Below, piece by piece: positions 8,649 through 16,917 of a stretch of DNA of 64,000 bases. The position numbers were made by a program, and so were the translations under genes. Below the pieces are notes generated by a model. It was not told the DNA's origin, did no database searches, and saw only the letters and a program-made list of their open reading frames with translations. Origin of the DNA: CANLBN01 sp050633825 (GTDB lineage Bacteria; Pseudomonadota; Gammaproteobacteria; Pseudomonadales; Cellvibrionaceae); NCBI GenBank assembly GCA_050633825.1, contig JBOEHG010000013.1, forward strand, positions 21,504-85,503, read 5' to 3'. Within the stretch, counting starts at the first letter, position 1. The number at the start of each line of letters is the position of its first letter.

Positions 8649-9846
8649 GATTGGTTTTAAGTAACTGAGCGCAGATATTAGAGACATGATTAATGCATTT
8701 TTCTATACTCATATCTTTATAATCGTTAGCAAATTGATTGGCGTTTTCTTGGAATGATTTTTTTTCTAGTAATGTCTGTAATTTTTCTAATAATGAATCT
8801 TTGTTTTCAGTATTGTTATTTGCTAATAAGCCGCAGCCTATAGCGGATACTTTTTTAGCGACTTCAAGTTGTTCGATATACTGAGGGATTAATAGTAAAG
8901 GTTTGCCTCCGAGTAATGAGTGAACAATAGTGTCATGGCCTGCGTGGCATATGCTGATAGAGCAGCCGTTAATTGCCTCATCAATAGAGTAAGGTAAGGT
9001 GCTAAATTCAATATTCTTTGATTGGTATTTTTTTAGTAATTCTTCCGAAATATTAGGTATATATATTTTTATTTCAGCTTTTGTACAGGCTAGGGCATCA
9101 AGTAACGCAGGCAGTTTTTTATATGAAGGTTTTAAATATGCAAATATACGCGGGCTATCTGTCTTCCAAGTGGCGGGTATGCCAGTACTCTTATTAGTTA
9201 ATGCGCCAACGTATTCTGCTCCCTCTCTATTCTTGTAACAGTCTAATTCAGAATAGGTTGTCAGTAATTGCCTGACATTTTTAAATATGTCGAAGATTTT
9301 TTCTATAGGTGTTAAGCCTTCTCTGGATAGAGCATGATTAATAGTGTTGAGTACAGTTATATCTGACTTTAGTCGTTGCTCTTTGCTTATTTGCTGTGTC
9401 GTAGAAAAGCATGGCATGGGAGATTCGTCTGGATGGATGAAAAAACCTGTTCCCAATTCTATTTTAGGTATGTTGAATGTTTGGCTTGCGAGTAAAGCCG
9501 TAGGTGAATAATCATAAATAATGAGATCTGGGCTTATCATCTCTAATAGTGATTTCCAAGCTTTAATTAGATAGCTGAGTGTCTGTTCATCAGCATAGCC
9601 ATTACACAACAGTATTTCAGAAAATGTTAAAGGGTTTCTTGATGTTGAAGTTTGTTGATGGTGCAGCGGTGCTTGGAAAAATTGATAAGGCGTATGTGTA
9701 CCAAAAACCTTTTGTGCTAAATGAAGTTCTCTGAAAATGAAAATAACTTCATGTCCACGTTGATGAAGTTCGCCGGCTAATCCCGCAAGGCGAGAAAGGT
9801 GGCCTAGGTTGCCACCTAATTCCCATGTGCAAACAATACGGGCCAT
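8641..9846 (-). CDS. Glycosyltransferase, GT1/MurG-like (GT-B fold)
   Basis: 401 residues with no signal peptide. The N-terminus reads like GT1 macrolide/UDP-glycosyltransferases (GGNLGHLSRLAGLAGELHQRGHEV). The C-terminal nucleotide-sugar domain carries CHAGHDTIVHSLLGGKPLLLIP and a following EQ pair (YIEQLEVA). It would transfer a sugar to a lipid, polyketide-like or other small acceptor. It is the first gene of the GT-ligase-methyltransferase module. Its ATG (9844-9846) lies at the base of one arm of a perfect 10-bp inverted repeat (9837-9860), so translation may be controlled by RNA structure. No clear Shine-Dalgarno sequence is visible upstream. Confidence 0.8.
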   Translation of the reverse strand: MARIVCTWELGGNLGHLSRLAGLAGELHQRGHEVIFIFRELHLAQKVFGTHTPYQFFQAPLHHQQTSTSRNPLTFSEILLCNGYADEQTLSYLIKAWKSLLEMISPDLIIYDYSPTALLASQTFNIPKIELGTGFFIHPDESPMPCFSTTQQISKEQRLKSDITVLNTINHALSREGLTPIEKIFDIFKNVRQLLTTYSELDCYKNREGAEYVGALTNKSTGIPATWKTDSPRIFAYLKPSYKKLPALLDALACTKAEIKIYIPNISEELLKKYQSKNIEFSTLPYSIDEAINGCSISICHAGHDTIVHSLLGGKPLLLIPQYIEQLEVAKKVSAIGCGLLANNNTENKDSLLEKLQTLLEKKSFQENANQFANDYKDMSIEKCINHVSNICAQLLKTNHE

Positions 9847-9860
9847 TTATATGGCCCGTA
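9837..9860 (-). promoter_or_regulatory. Perfect hairpin occluding the glycosyltransferase start codon
   Basis: TACGGGCCAT (9837-9846), a TTAT loop (9847-9850) and ATGGCCCGTA (9851-9860) form a perfect 10-bp stem. On the minus-strand mRNA the ATG of the glycosyltransferase is the first codon of the 3' arm. The stem is GC-rich in an AT-rich region. It may sequester the start codon or act as a DNA operator. There is no T-run, so it is not a simple terminator for the upstream autotransporter gene. Confidence 0.6.
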
Positions 9861-9887
9861 AGTAATGGGGTGAGAGCTTGGTTTTAA

Positions 9888-11717
9888 TTAGAATTCCCAT
9901 CGGGCTCCTAAGCTAACATCATACAAATCTAAGTCATCACGTGATAAATCGACTTCATATAGTATATATGTAGAAAAGCCACCTTTAAATACAGCACTTA
10001 AGCCTAAACCTGCATTAAAGTAGCTGTTATCAATGTCGTCAGTATCGATACTAAAGTTTGTCTTGGTTGGGTCTCCAATAAAGCTTGCGGATACTTGTCT
10101 GCCATCATCTTCATATTGACGTTCCCAGTCGAGTGATATTTGAGGAGATATGACGGCTGCTGCAGTATTAATTGTCCAGCCAAGCTCTATACCAAGGTTG
10201 GTAGTGAGCGATTCTAAATCTTGCTCAGCTACATCAAGCAAGACACCGCTTGAGCCTGAAGAGGTTTCTTCAAATCCATCAATGCTTGCATCGATATAAT
10301 TTAAAGAGCCATACATATGCACAAAATAATTTGAGCGTCGGAAATAATAGCCAGAATTTAAAGCAATACTAATTTCATTACCACTCGTATCGCCATCGGC
10401 TACTTGTGATGAGGTGCCAATAGTAATATTCCGCTCTGTTTCATAATCACTATCACCGAAACTAATAATTCCATCAATATAGTAAATGTCTTTGTAATAG
10501 TAGCTACTAAATAGACCTAGGCTTATCCCTGATAGTTTGGTTTCACCTTCATCGCCATCAATATCTGCAGATGAGCTGGTATAGCCTAGAGCGCCGCCAA
10601 CGACGATTTTGTCATTGATTTGATAATCAACACCAGCAAAAAACGAATTTACATCAAAATCGAAATCAGAACTTTCATTGTTGGCATCATGATCACCAGC
10701 CTGAATAGATCCACCAAAAAATGTGCCCCATTTACTATGAAGTTCGCCGTCGCCGGCACCAGCGCCAAAAAGTTTACCCAGTTGATTTCCGGATAATTGT
10801 TGGCCGTCAATGTTCAACTGCAAGCCAGATATATCTATGCCTCTAAGCCCCTGTCTAATACGGCGCAATTGCTTTGATAAGTTTTGTGTTTGAGCTCTCA
10901 TTCCTTGCAATGATAGTGTACCCATCGCTGCCAGCTTTTCTGGGCTGAGGCTGTCAAGATCTCTGACCAGTGTTGTACTTGTTTCTAATGTGGCGCAGGC
11001 GGCTTGTAGTTCATCTTCTGCACGACCTTTTGTCAGGCTTTCAGTTTCTTCAGGCGTCGATTCACAAACTTCGTCTAGGACAGTTGCAACTGATAATTGT
11101 TTTTCATTGAGCCCAGGTGTTTCTGATAAAGAACCTGTTGTTGGTATGTTGGTAGGAGGAGTGCCGCCCTCACCACCTTCTCCGCCATCATTGTCAAGAA
11201 TATCAATAATAGCTGAGTCACTGTTTATAAAACCACCATAAAATGAGCAATTGTGAGTTACATTGGTTGCAGTGATAATGAAATCTTCGGTATCTTCACT
11301 TAGGTTATCATCAATAATTGCAATAGAAATATCATCTTTAGTAGCCCCTCCGCCTTCTCCACCATCGCCAGCATCATATTCAACAGTAAAATCTGTATCA
11401 GTTATGGTGAAGTCTGTCCCTTCAGTTGCAGTACTATCACCAGATATCGCCGAGACTGTTCCCGATATTGTACAGTTGCTAAAAGGTCGTGTTTCTAGGT
11501 TATCAAAAGTAAGGCCAAAAGTTACAGCTGTATTACCGATACCTTCTGAAACGCTTCTACTGCCGCCAATCGTAAGGTTTGCAGCATTTGCTATACCTGG
11601 TGCACCCACAATAATCATGGTGGCAACAGCTGCAGATAATTTTGTTTTTCTTGTTTGTAATTTTTTTGGTGTCGATTCTTTTTTAAATAAAGAGTGTTTG
11701 GGATAAAAATCCAACAT
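9888..11717 (-). CDS. Calx-beta-containing autotransporter-domain outer membrane protein
   Basis: 609 residues. A long basic N-region and hydrophobic segment ending near ANA (about residue 46) fit an extended Sec signal. Residues about 47-180 resemble a Calx-beta calcium-binding domain (SVSEG, GTDFTI, SIAIIDDNLSEDTEDF, IDILDND). A Gly/Glu linker and a helical stalk follow. The last 270 residues form an autotransporter beta-barrel with alternating aromatic strands, starting near WGTFFGG and ending in LGARWEF with the terminal Phe needed for BAM insertion. The passenger is unusually short for an autotransporter, so it may be a surface adhesin or display protein. It lies between the T6SS membrane operon and the glycosyltransferase module on the same strand. 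GGAG precedes the ATG. Confidence 0.78.
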   Translation of the reverse strand: MLDFYPKHSLFKKESTPKKLQTRKTKLSAAVATMIIVGAPGIANAANLTIGGSRSVSEGIGNTAVTFGLTFDNLETRPFSNCTISGTVSAISGDSTATEGTDFTITDTDFTVEYDAGDGGEGGGATKDDISIAIIDDNLSEDTEDFIITATNVTHNCSFYGGFINSDSAIIDILDNDGGEGGEGGTPPTNIPTTGSLSETPGLNEKQLSVATVLDEVCESTPEETESLTKGRAEDELQAACATLETSTTLVRDLDSLSPEKLAAMGTLSLQGMRAQTQNLSKQLRRIRQGLRGIDISGLQLNIDGQQLSGNQLGKLFGAGAGDGELHSKWGTFFGGSIQAGDHDANNESSDFDFDVNSFFAGVDYQINDKIVVGGALGYTSSSADIDGDEGETKLSGISLGLFSSYYYKDIYYIDGIISFGDSDYETERNITIGTSSQVADGDTSGNEISIALNSGYYFRRSNYFVHMYGSLNYIDASIDGFEETSSGSSGVLLDVAEQDLESLTTNLGIELGWTINTAAAVISPQISLDWERQYEDDGRQVSASFIGDPTKTNFSIDTDDIDNSYFNAGLGLSAVFKGGFSTYILYEVDLSRDDLDLYDVSLGARWEF

Positions 11718-11734
11718 AATAATCTCCTAGTAAA

Positions 11735-11761
11735 CTATGTCATCCAATTTCCTTGACATAG
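11735..11761 (-). promoter_or_regulatory. Inverted repeat in the autotransporter leader
   Basis: CTATGTCA (11735-11742) and TGACATAG (11754-11761) are perfect 8-bp inverted arms around an 11-base spacer, 17 bases upstream of the autotransporter ATG. It could be an operator or a 5' UTR hairpin close to the ribosome site. No regulator is assigned. Confidence 0.4.
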
Positions 11762-11843
11762 CGAATGGTCTTTGAAAAGTGTATAAGTGTTAGTTTTTGC
11801 TTAAAGTTTTCTGTATTGTTTTACTTGGCCTCCTCTTTTTAAT

Positions 11844-12569
11844 TCATCCAACACTAATGATAATGCTGCTCAAATTATCGGGAGCATGACTTGATAATGC
11901 ATCATCGAGAAAAGATTGGTTTATTTCCCCAATGTTGTTTTGAGCTATACGCGAGTTAATATCCTCATCGGTAAAGATTTTGTTGATGCCATCACTGCAT
12001 AGCAAGAAGCGGTCTCCTTCATAAATATAACCACTAACATAGTCGACATGAGGTGGTTCGTTATCTATCCCTATAGCATGCACTAGAGTATTCTCTGCTC
12101 GTATTTTTTCTTCATCCGATAATGTTTCAGGCGAGCCACCCTCTGCAAGCATAGCTTCAGCTTCGGTATGGTCATTAGTTAATGCATTCAGTGTGTTGTC
12201 TCTTAGTAAATAGCAGCGGCTATCACCGGACCAAAAGCAATGAAAATTATCTGCTTCTAAGGCTAAAACGACAATTGTTGATCCGATTAATGGTTTACCT
12301 GCCATTTGTTGTGAGTGCTCAAATATCGATAAATGAGCATTGGTAATAATTTGCCTTATTCTTTCGACAAGGTAATTACCTTTATATTTATCGCAAGCTC
12401 GTGAAAGGTGATCGATTAAGCATTGGCTCGCGTAGTCGCCTGCTTCATGTCCACCCATGCCATCGGCAACTGCCCATAGTCCTGCGTCAGCATAACTTAG
12501 GATGGCATCTTCATTAGTGGTGCGAACACTACCTACATGGCAGATCGCATGATGTTGAATCGTGGACAT
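11844..12569 (-). CDS. pppA: PP2C-type Ser/Thr phosphatase of the T6SS
   Basis: 241 residues, the usual length of a minimal PP2C. Metal-binding and core motifs are present: VADGMGGHEAGDYAS, SGDSRCYLLRD, and LLCSDGINK near the C-terminus. PppA-type phosphatases reverse threonine phosphorylation of FHA/TssL partners and turn T6SS off. It is the last gene of the minus-strand membrane-complex operon, 2 bases after tagF. It is the only phosphatase seen for two kinases in the locus. The symbol is by functional analogy with the Pseudomonas protein. Confidence 0.88.
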   Translation of the reverse strand: MSTIQHHAICHVGSVRTTNEDAILSYADAGLWAVADGMGGHEAGDYASQCLIDHLSRACDKYKGNYLVERIRQIITNAHLSIFEHSQQMAGKPLIGSTIVVLALEADNFHCFWSGDSRCYLLRDNTLNALTNDHTEAEAMLAEGGSPETLSDEEKIRAENTLVHAIGIDNEPPHVDYVSGYIYEGDRFLLCSDGINKIFTDEDINSRIAQNNIGEINQSFLDDALSSHAPDNLSSIIISVG

Positions 12570-12571
12570 TA

Positions 12572-13315
12572 TTAAGCTACTTCCATTTCTTTATTGTCGA
12601 TAATCATTTCTTCAGACCAGCCCCATTTTTGCCAGTCTCCATCAAGCATCGCTGCGAATTGCCCCGGGTCGGGTAAATTAGTACTAATTGCTAAGCAGCT
12701 ATCAACAGTCTCGGATCCTTTTGTCCACCATAAACTGTGATTGCCAAAACGTTGTTGGTAAGCTTTAGGGAGCAAGCTTAGTACAAGGTCATTTTTTGAT
12801 TTTTCTGTTTGGCTAAATAATTGGTTACCTTTAAAGACATGCATCGATGCTTGTGTTGTGTATGCAGGTAAAGCCTCAAATTCAGGTATGGGCAAAGACT
12901 CTAGTTCGCCAATCAGGTTGCTGTAAGTTGTTTCATCAGCTAGTGTCATTAATGCTACTTTTTCAGCTGTGTTATACCACTCATCTCCATGCAGATATGC
13001 TGACCATATGTCATGATCACCTGTGTGTGCGATAGTGAGAGGGAAGTATCGGCCAACTTCATCGACGCTCGGGATAACAACACCAAGAATAGCTTTTTCA
13101 TGGGCGACATTGGGCATGATGGCAAAATGCCAAATGGGGCTAATAATATAGCGCTGTAGCCAATCTTCCCCCAGTTGCTCATGACTAATGCTCATCGAAG
13201 ACTGTAGCCATTTATGCCAGTATTCAATAAAAGACTCAGGTAAATGATGGCTAACAAAATCGGATTGTTGTGGTATTTTTCCGAATAAACCACATAGCTC
13301 TTGTTCTGTACTCAT
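12572..13315 (-). CDS. tagF: T6SS-associated protein TagF
   Basis: 247 residues with the family N-terminus (LCGLFGKIPQQSDFVSHHLP) and the central IGVVIPSVDEVGRYFPLTIA stretch typical of TagF (DUF2094). TagF is a cytoplasmic post-translational repressor that binds FHA proteins in other bacteria. Its ATG overlaps the tssM stop by 4 bases. Placement between tssM and the phosphatase matches threonine-phosphorylation-type T6SS loci. Confidence 0.88.
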   Translation of the reverse strand: MSTEQELCGLFGKIPQQSDFVSHHLPESFIEYWHKWLQSSMSISHEQLGEDWLQRYIISPIWHFAIMPNVAHEKAILGVVIPSVDEVGRYFPLTIAHTGDHDIWSAYLHGDEWYNTAEKVALMTLADETTYSNLIGELESLPIPEFEALPAYTTQASMHVFKGNQLFSQTEKSKNDLVLSLLPKAYQQRFGNHSLWWTKGSETVDSCLAISTNLPDPGQFAAMLDGDWQKWGWSEEMIIDNKEMEVA

Positions 13316-16300
13316 AGCTTCGACGGTATCTTAAAGTTTTTAATAGTATTGGTTGTAAATGGGTTAAAGCTACTCTGAGGTACGAGCTGGTATTCAGCGT
13401 TGATACCTTTAAGGCTAAACAATACATTTAAGTTATCTGATTGTTGTTGGCTTGTAACCGTCGCATGTTGATCGAGTAAGCGAAACCATGCCCATTCTCC
13501 TTCGGTACGAGAACTTACAGGTGTCCCCTTACTTGCTAAAGTGAAAGTGATTTTGGAGTGTTCGGTGGTGTTCCCTGGCCACACCAGTTTTTTGGATCGC
13601 AGTGGACCATGATTATAACTTGCCGATTGCCCACCTGTTTCCAGTAATACGCCGGTGGTAATTTTATCTAGTGATAAAGGCTTTAATAAAAATGCGACTT
13701 CAGGCGAAGAAGGATTGCTAGAAAAATACATTTTTTGAATAGTATCTGCCCGCTGAAATATTTTTAAGCGAGTATTAGAAATACCAATATTACTTTTCCA
13801 GCGCCAATTTCTTCGGCTTTTATCAACAAATGGTTTCAGGTTACTATCAAAATAGTTTTGCATAATGCCTGATGGGCCAAAAAAGGCAATAAAATCACTG
13901 AGTTTAATATCTTGTGAACTGCTGACATCAACGGGGTAACGTCCTTTTATTGCTTTATCATAAAAACTAAAAACATCGGTTTTCCAAGTATTATTAACGT
14001 GCCCTTTTGCCGCTGCGGCAGTAACAGTGTTGGCATTGCGTGCGATATTATCAAACCAAATGCGGACGTCAGGGTGTGCCTCGCTAACAGATCGCTTGAC
14101 AATGAGTATGGGGTCAGATCCTGTCTCTGCACTTAAGCTCGCAGAAAAAGCCGCTTCTTTTACATTGCCAGCACTGGCTAAAATATTAAAATGATTGTTT
14201 AATTCATTTAGAGAAGATTGCAGTTGCGGTAGCGGTAAACCATCTTCAGTTTGGCCATACTGATTAAAGGAATCAAAGGCTTCTGATACTTGGTGGCCAG
14301 GGAGCTTAACTTTTGGGCCCAATGACGCTATAGGTGCTAATCTTTCTAGTCGGCTTTTTTCAGACGATGCAAAGGAATCTGCTAATTTTCCAACGGCTTC
14401 TTTTTTCTCGCTCGATACAATTGGCGCTTCACTGAGAGCGGTATTTTTTCTGATAGCTTTTATTACTTTAACTAAAGGTTTTTCTGAGCTGGCAAGTAAA
14501 CGCAAAACGGCTTGGCCTTGGTTGACACTACTGAAAGACTTTATTCGAATGTCCTGCAATAAATTTGTCCAGTAATTTATGTACTCTTCAAAGTAATAGT
14601 CATCAACTCGTGTAGTAATTTCCTTTATTTTTTCATCAGATAAGTCTGTTGGTAAGCTGTCCCCATAGATCCATTGTTCACTTGCTAAACGTTCAGCTAG
14701 TTTTTTGTTCTGAATATTGTAGGCAGCGTGAAAACCATTGTATGTAAATAAATTAGGAATGCCTGCTGATAAAGGTTGGCCACTTTTCCGATAGAAAATA
14801 TAGTCACCTTTTTTTCCTAATATATCACTCAGTTTGAATTCTCCGGGGTTATTCTTTTGGTAATCATTTTTGAGTCTGCGATATAAGCGCAAATCTAAAG
14901 GGGTTAAGACAAGTAGTTCCCTGGCTTCGTCAACTAATGGCTGGTTGATGGGTGCAGGTGATACATTTTGATCAAGCGCCGTTGTTAAATGACCAATTAA
15001 GTGATCTCGAAGTACTTGGTTTTCACTGCCCGCTACTTCTCTTTGTAACAGTATGTTAGTCCATATTAAAAAAGTATCTCTATCCATTTTTTCTGGATTG
15101 TAGAGCATTAAATAAAATTTTAAAGCTTCATACAGGTGCTCATCATTTTTTGCTGTTGAAAGCTGGTTGGCTAATAATTTGCCAATATCTTCCATCATAA
15201 AAGCATGAAGTGCTTTCTTGTAGGTAATCGAGGCTTCTGATCCAAGTTTATGGCCTTGGTAGAGTCCTGCTCCTTGCTGTAAAGGATAATCCTCGCTACC
15301 TTCGGCAAAGCCTGTGCTTAAATCGCGTAAATGGTTTAAACCATTAGCGAGTGATAACCAGTTTCGAGCATCGATTAAGCCGCCATCAGTTTCGGTAATA
15401 TAGGCATTAATTTCTGTTTGTAGCTGGCCAATATATTCTTTGTTAAGAGAGAGACTATTTTGCCATATTACTATAGTTGCTATAAATGCGATAACGCTAG
15501 CGCTTGTTAGTGACCAAAAGGTCCATTGAAAACGCCTTCGGGATTTTGAGTTAATATTGGCTAGATTGGCTTCTTTAAAAATTACCTTTTTTAGCAGGTC
15601 ATGAATAAAGAATGTTTTGGGTTCACTGGTCACATGATCAATAGGGTCGTTGAGTTTTTCTGTCGGTAAACTACCGGAAACCCATTGAGATGACATGTTG
15701 GACTGAGTGCTACTAATAAAATATAGGCCTCTAATGATAAGAGGTGTTTCAAACTGGTTGGGTGTAAAAATATTGTTTAAAAACTCAAATAATAATGGTT
15801 TCATCGCATTCATTTGATGCGGGAATTGGTGAATTAGGTTGCGTCTGTTTTGTGCTTTTTCGTGATCGAGTAAATAGAGAACTCGATTACTTACGCTTTC
15901 CATAAGATTTGAATATTCTGTATCAAAATATTCTCTAAAATCGTTGTCGCGTTCTATTTTTTTATTCGGTAAGTTAAATCCCCATACTTGGTCACGATCT
16001 TCCTGCTCCATGTCATCGAAGAATGTCGTGAAGCCGGCAATAGTATCTGTTTTTGTCAAAATGACATAAACAGGAAGTTCCATGTTGAGTTGATGGTTAA
16101 GCTCTTGAATACGTTGCTTTATGGCTGTCGCATGTAAGCTTTTTTGTGTGTTTGTTTTGGTCAATATATCTTGTACGCTGATGGTAATGATAATACCGTT
16201 CAATGGGCGTTTGGGCCGACCTTTTTTAAGGATATTTAGAAAGCTAATCCATGATTTGGAATCTGATTTTTTAGTGTCTTCTTGTGAAGTGTAGCGACCT

Positions 16301-16845
16301 GCGGTATCAATCATGATAGCTTCGTTAGTAAACCACCAATCACAATAACGTGTGCCACCCGCACCTTGAATAGGCTCGTTGCCAAATTTACTGTGTAGAG
16401 GGAACTGTAGGCCGGAATTTTTTAATGCAGTGGTCTTTCCTGAACCCGGTAAGCCAATAATAATGTACCAAGGCAACATATAAATTTTGCCTTTTTTTCC
16501 ATACTTCGCGGATTGAAGCGTTTTAAGGGCATCATTAAAGCGTTCAGCAAGAATAGCTTCATCCGGATTTTTAGTTTCAATACTGATTTTTTTATTGTTT
16601 TCAACAATCTCTTTGGTGATTTCCTTATCTTGTTTATTGCTTTTTTTATTATTGCGTAAATTATTTAAGCCCCATGCAATCAGAAGTACAAAGATACAAG
16701 CCAGCCTAACGATATCTGATTCTAAGGGTTTATATTCTGCTATAGCAATTAAAGGCCCGATAAACCAGATTATCAAGGTTAATAAAATAATGACAATCAG
16801 GGATAAAAACCATGGTTGTAGTATAAATTGGAAAAATCTTCTCAT
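13312..16845 (-). CDS. tssM: T6SS inner-membrane protein TssM (IcmF)
   Basis: 1177 residues, normal for TssM. Two N-terminal transmembrane segments (about 12-32 and 42-62) precede a cytoplasmic domain with Walker A GLPGSGKTT (about 131-139) and a DTAGRYTSQ motif. A third membrane segment (about 450-470, SASVIAFIATIVIW) leads to a large periplasmic region that contacts TssJ. TssM is the core of the TssJLM trans-envelope complex. Intact Walker motifs suggest an NTPase-competent version. It follows tssL by 72 bases. Confidence 0.95.
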   Translation of the reverse strand: MRRFFQFILQPWFLSLIVIILLTLIIWFIGPLIAIAEYKPLESDIVRLACIFVLLIAWGLNNLRNNKKSNKQDKEITKEIVENNKKISIETKNPDEAILAERFNDALKTLQSAKYGKKGKIYMLPWYIIIGLPGSGKTTALKNSGLQFPLHSKFGNEPIQGAGGTRYCDWWFTNEAIMIDTAGRYTSQEDTKKSDSKSWISFLNILKKGRPKRPLNGIIITISVQDILTKTNTQKSLHATAIKQRIQELNHQLNMELPVYVILTKTDTIAGFTTFFDDMEQEDRDQVWGFNLPNKKIERDNDFREYFDTEYSNLMESVSNRVLYLLDHEKAQNRRNLIHQFPHQMNAMKPLLFEFLNNIFTPNQFETPLIIRGLYFISSTQSNMSSQWVSGSLPTEKLNDPIDHVTSEPKTFFIHDLLKKVIFKEANLANINSKSRRRFQWTFWSLTSASVIAFIATIVIWQNSLSLNKEYIGQLQTEINAYITETDGGLIDARNWLSLANGLNHLRDLSTGFAEGSEDYPLQQGAGLYQGHKLGSEASITYKKALHAFMMEDIGKLLANQLSTAKNDEHLYEALKFYLMLYNPEKMDRDTFLIWTNILLQREVAGSENQVLRDHLIGHLTTALDQNVSPAPINQPLVDEARELLVLTPLDLRLYRRLKNDYQKNNPGEFKLSDILGKKGDYIFYRKSGQPLSAGIPNLFTYNGFHAAYNIQNKKLAERLASEQWIYGDSLPTDLSDEKIKEITTRVDDYYFEEYINYWTNLLQDIRIKSFSSVNQGQAVLRLLASSEKPLVKVIKAIRKNTALSEAPIVSSEKKEAVGKLADSFASSEKSRLERLAPIASLGPKVKLPGHQVSEAFDSFNQYGQTEDGLPLPQLQSSLNELNNHFNILASAGNVKEAAFSASLSAETGSDPILIVKRSVSEAHPDVRIWFDNIARNANTVTAAAAKGHVNNTWKTDVFSFYDKAIKGRYPVDVSSSQDIKLSDFIAFFGPSGIMQNYFDSNLKPFVDKSRRNWRWKSNIGISNTRLKIFQRADTIQKMYFSSNPSSPEVAFLLKPLSLDKITTGVLLETGGQSASYNHGPLRSKKLVWPGNTTEHSKITFTLASKGTPVSSRTEGEWAWFRLLDQHATVTSQQQSDNLNVLFSLKGINAEYQLVPQSSFNPFTTNTIKNFKIPSKL

Positions 16846-16917
16846 GTTGAAATTCGCTTTCTTTCAAGCGTCCGTTTCTTTATGTTTTGTTAGGTTATGA
16901 AGCGATAGTATTTTTAT

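Noticed and set aside
11263..11706. 147-codon plus-strand ORF
   Set aside because: Antisense shadow of the autotransporter; its Pro/Ser-rich translation mirrors the Gly/Asp coding on the other strand.
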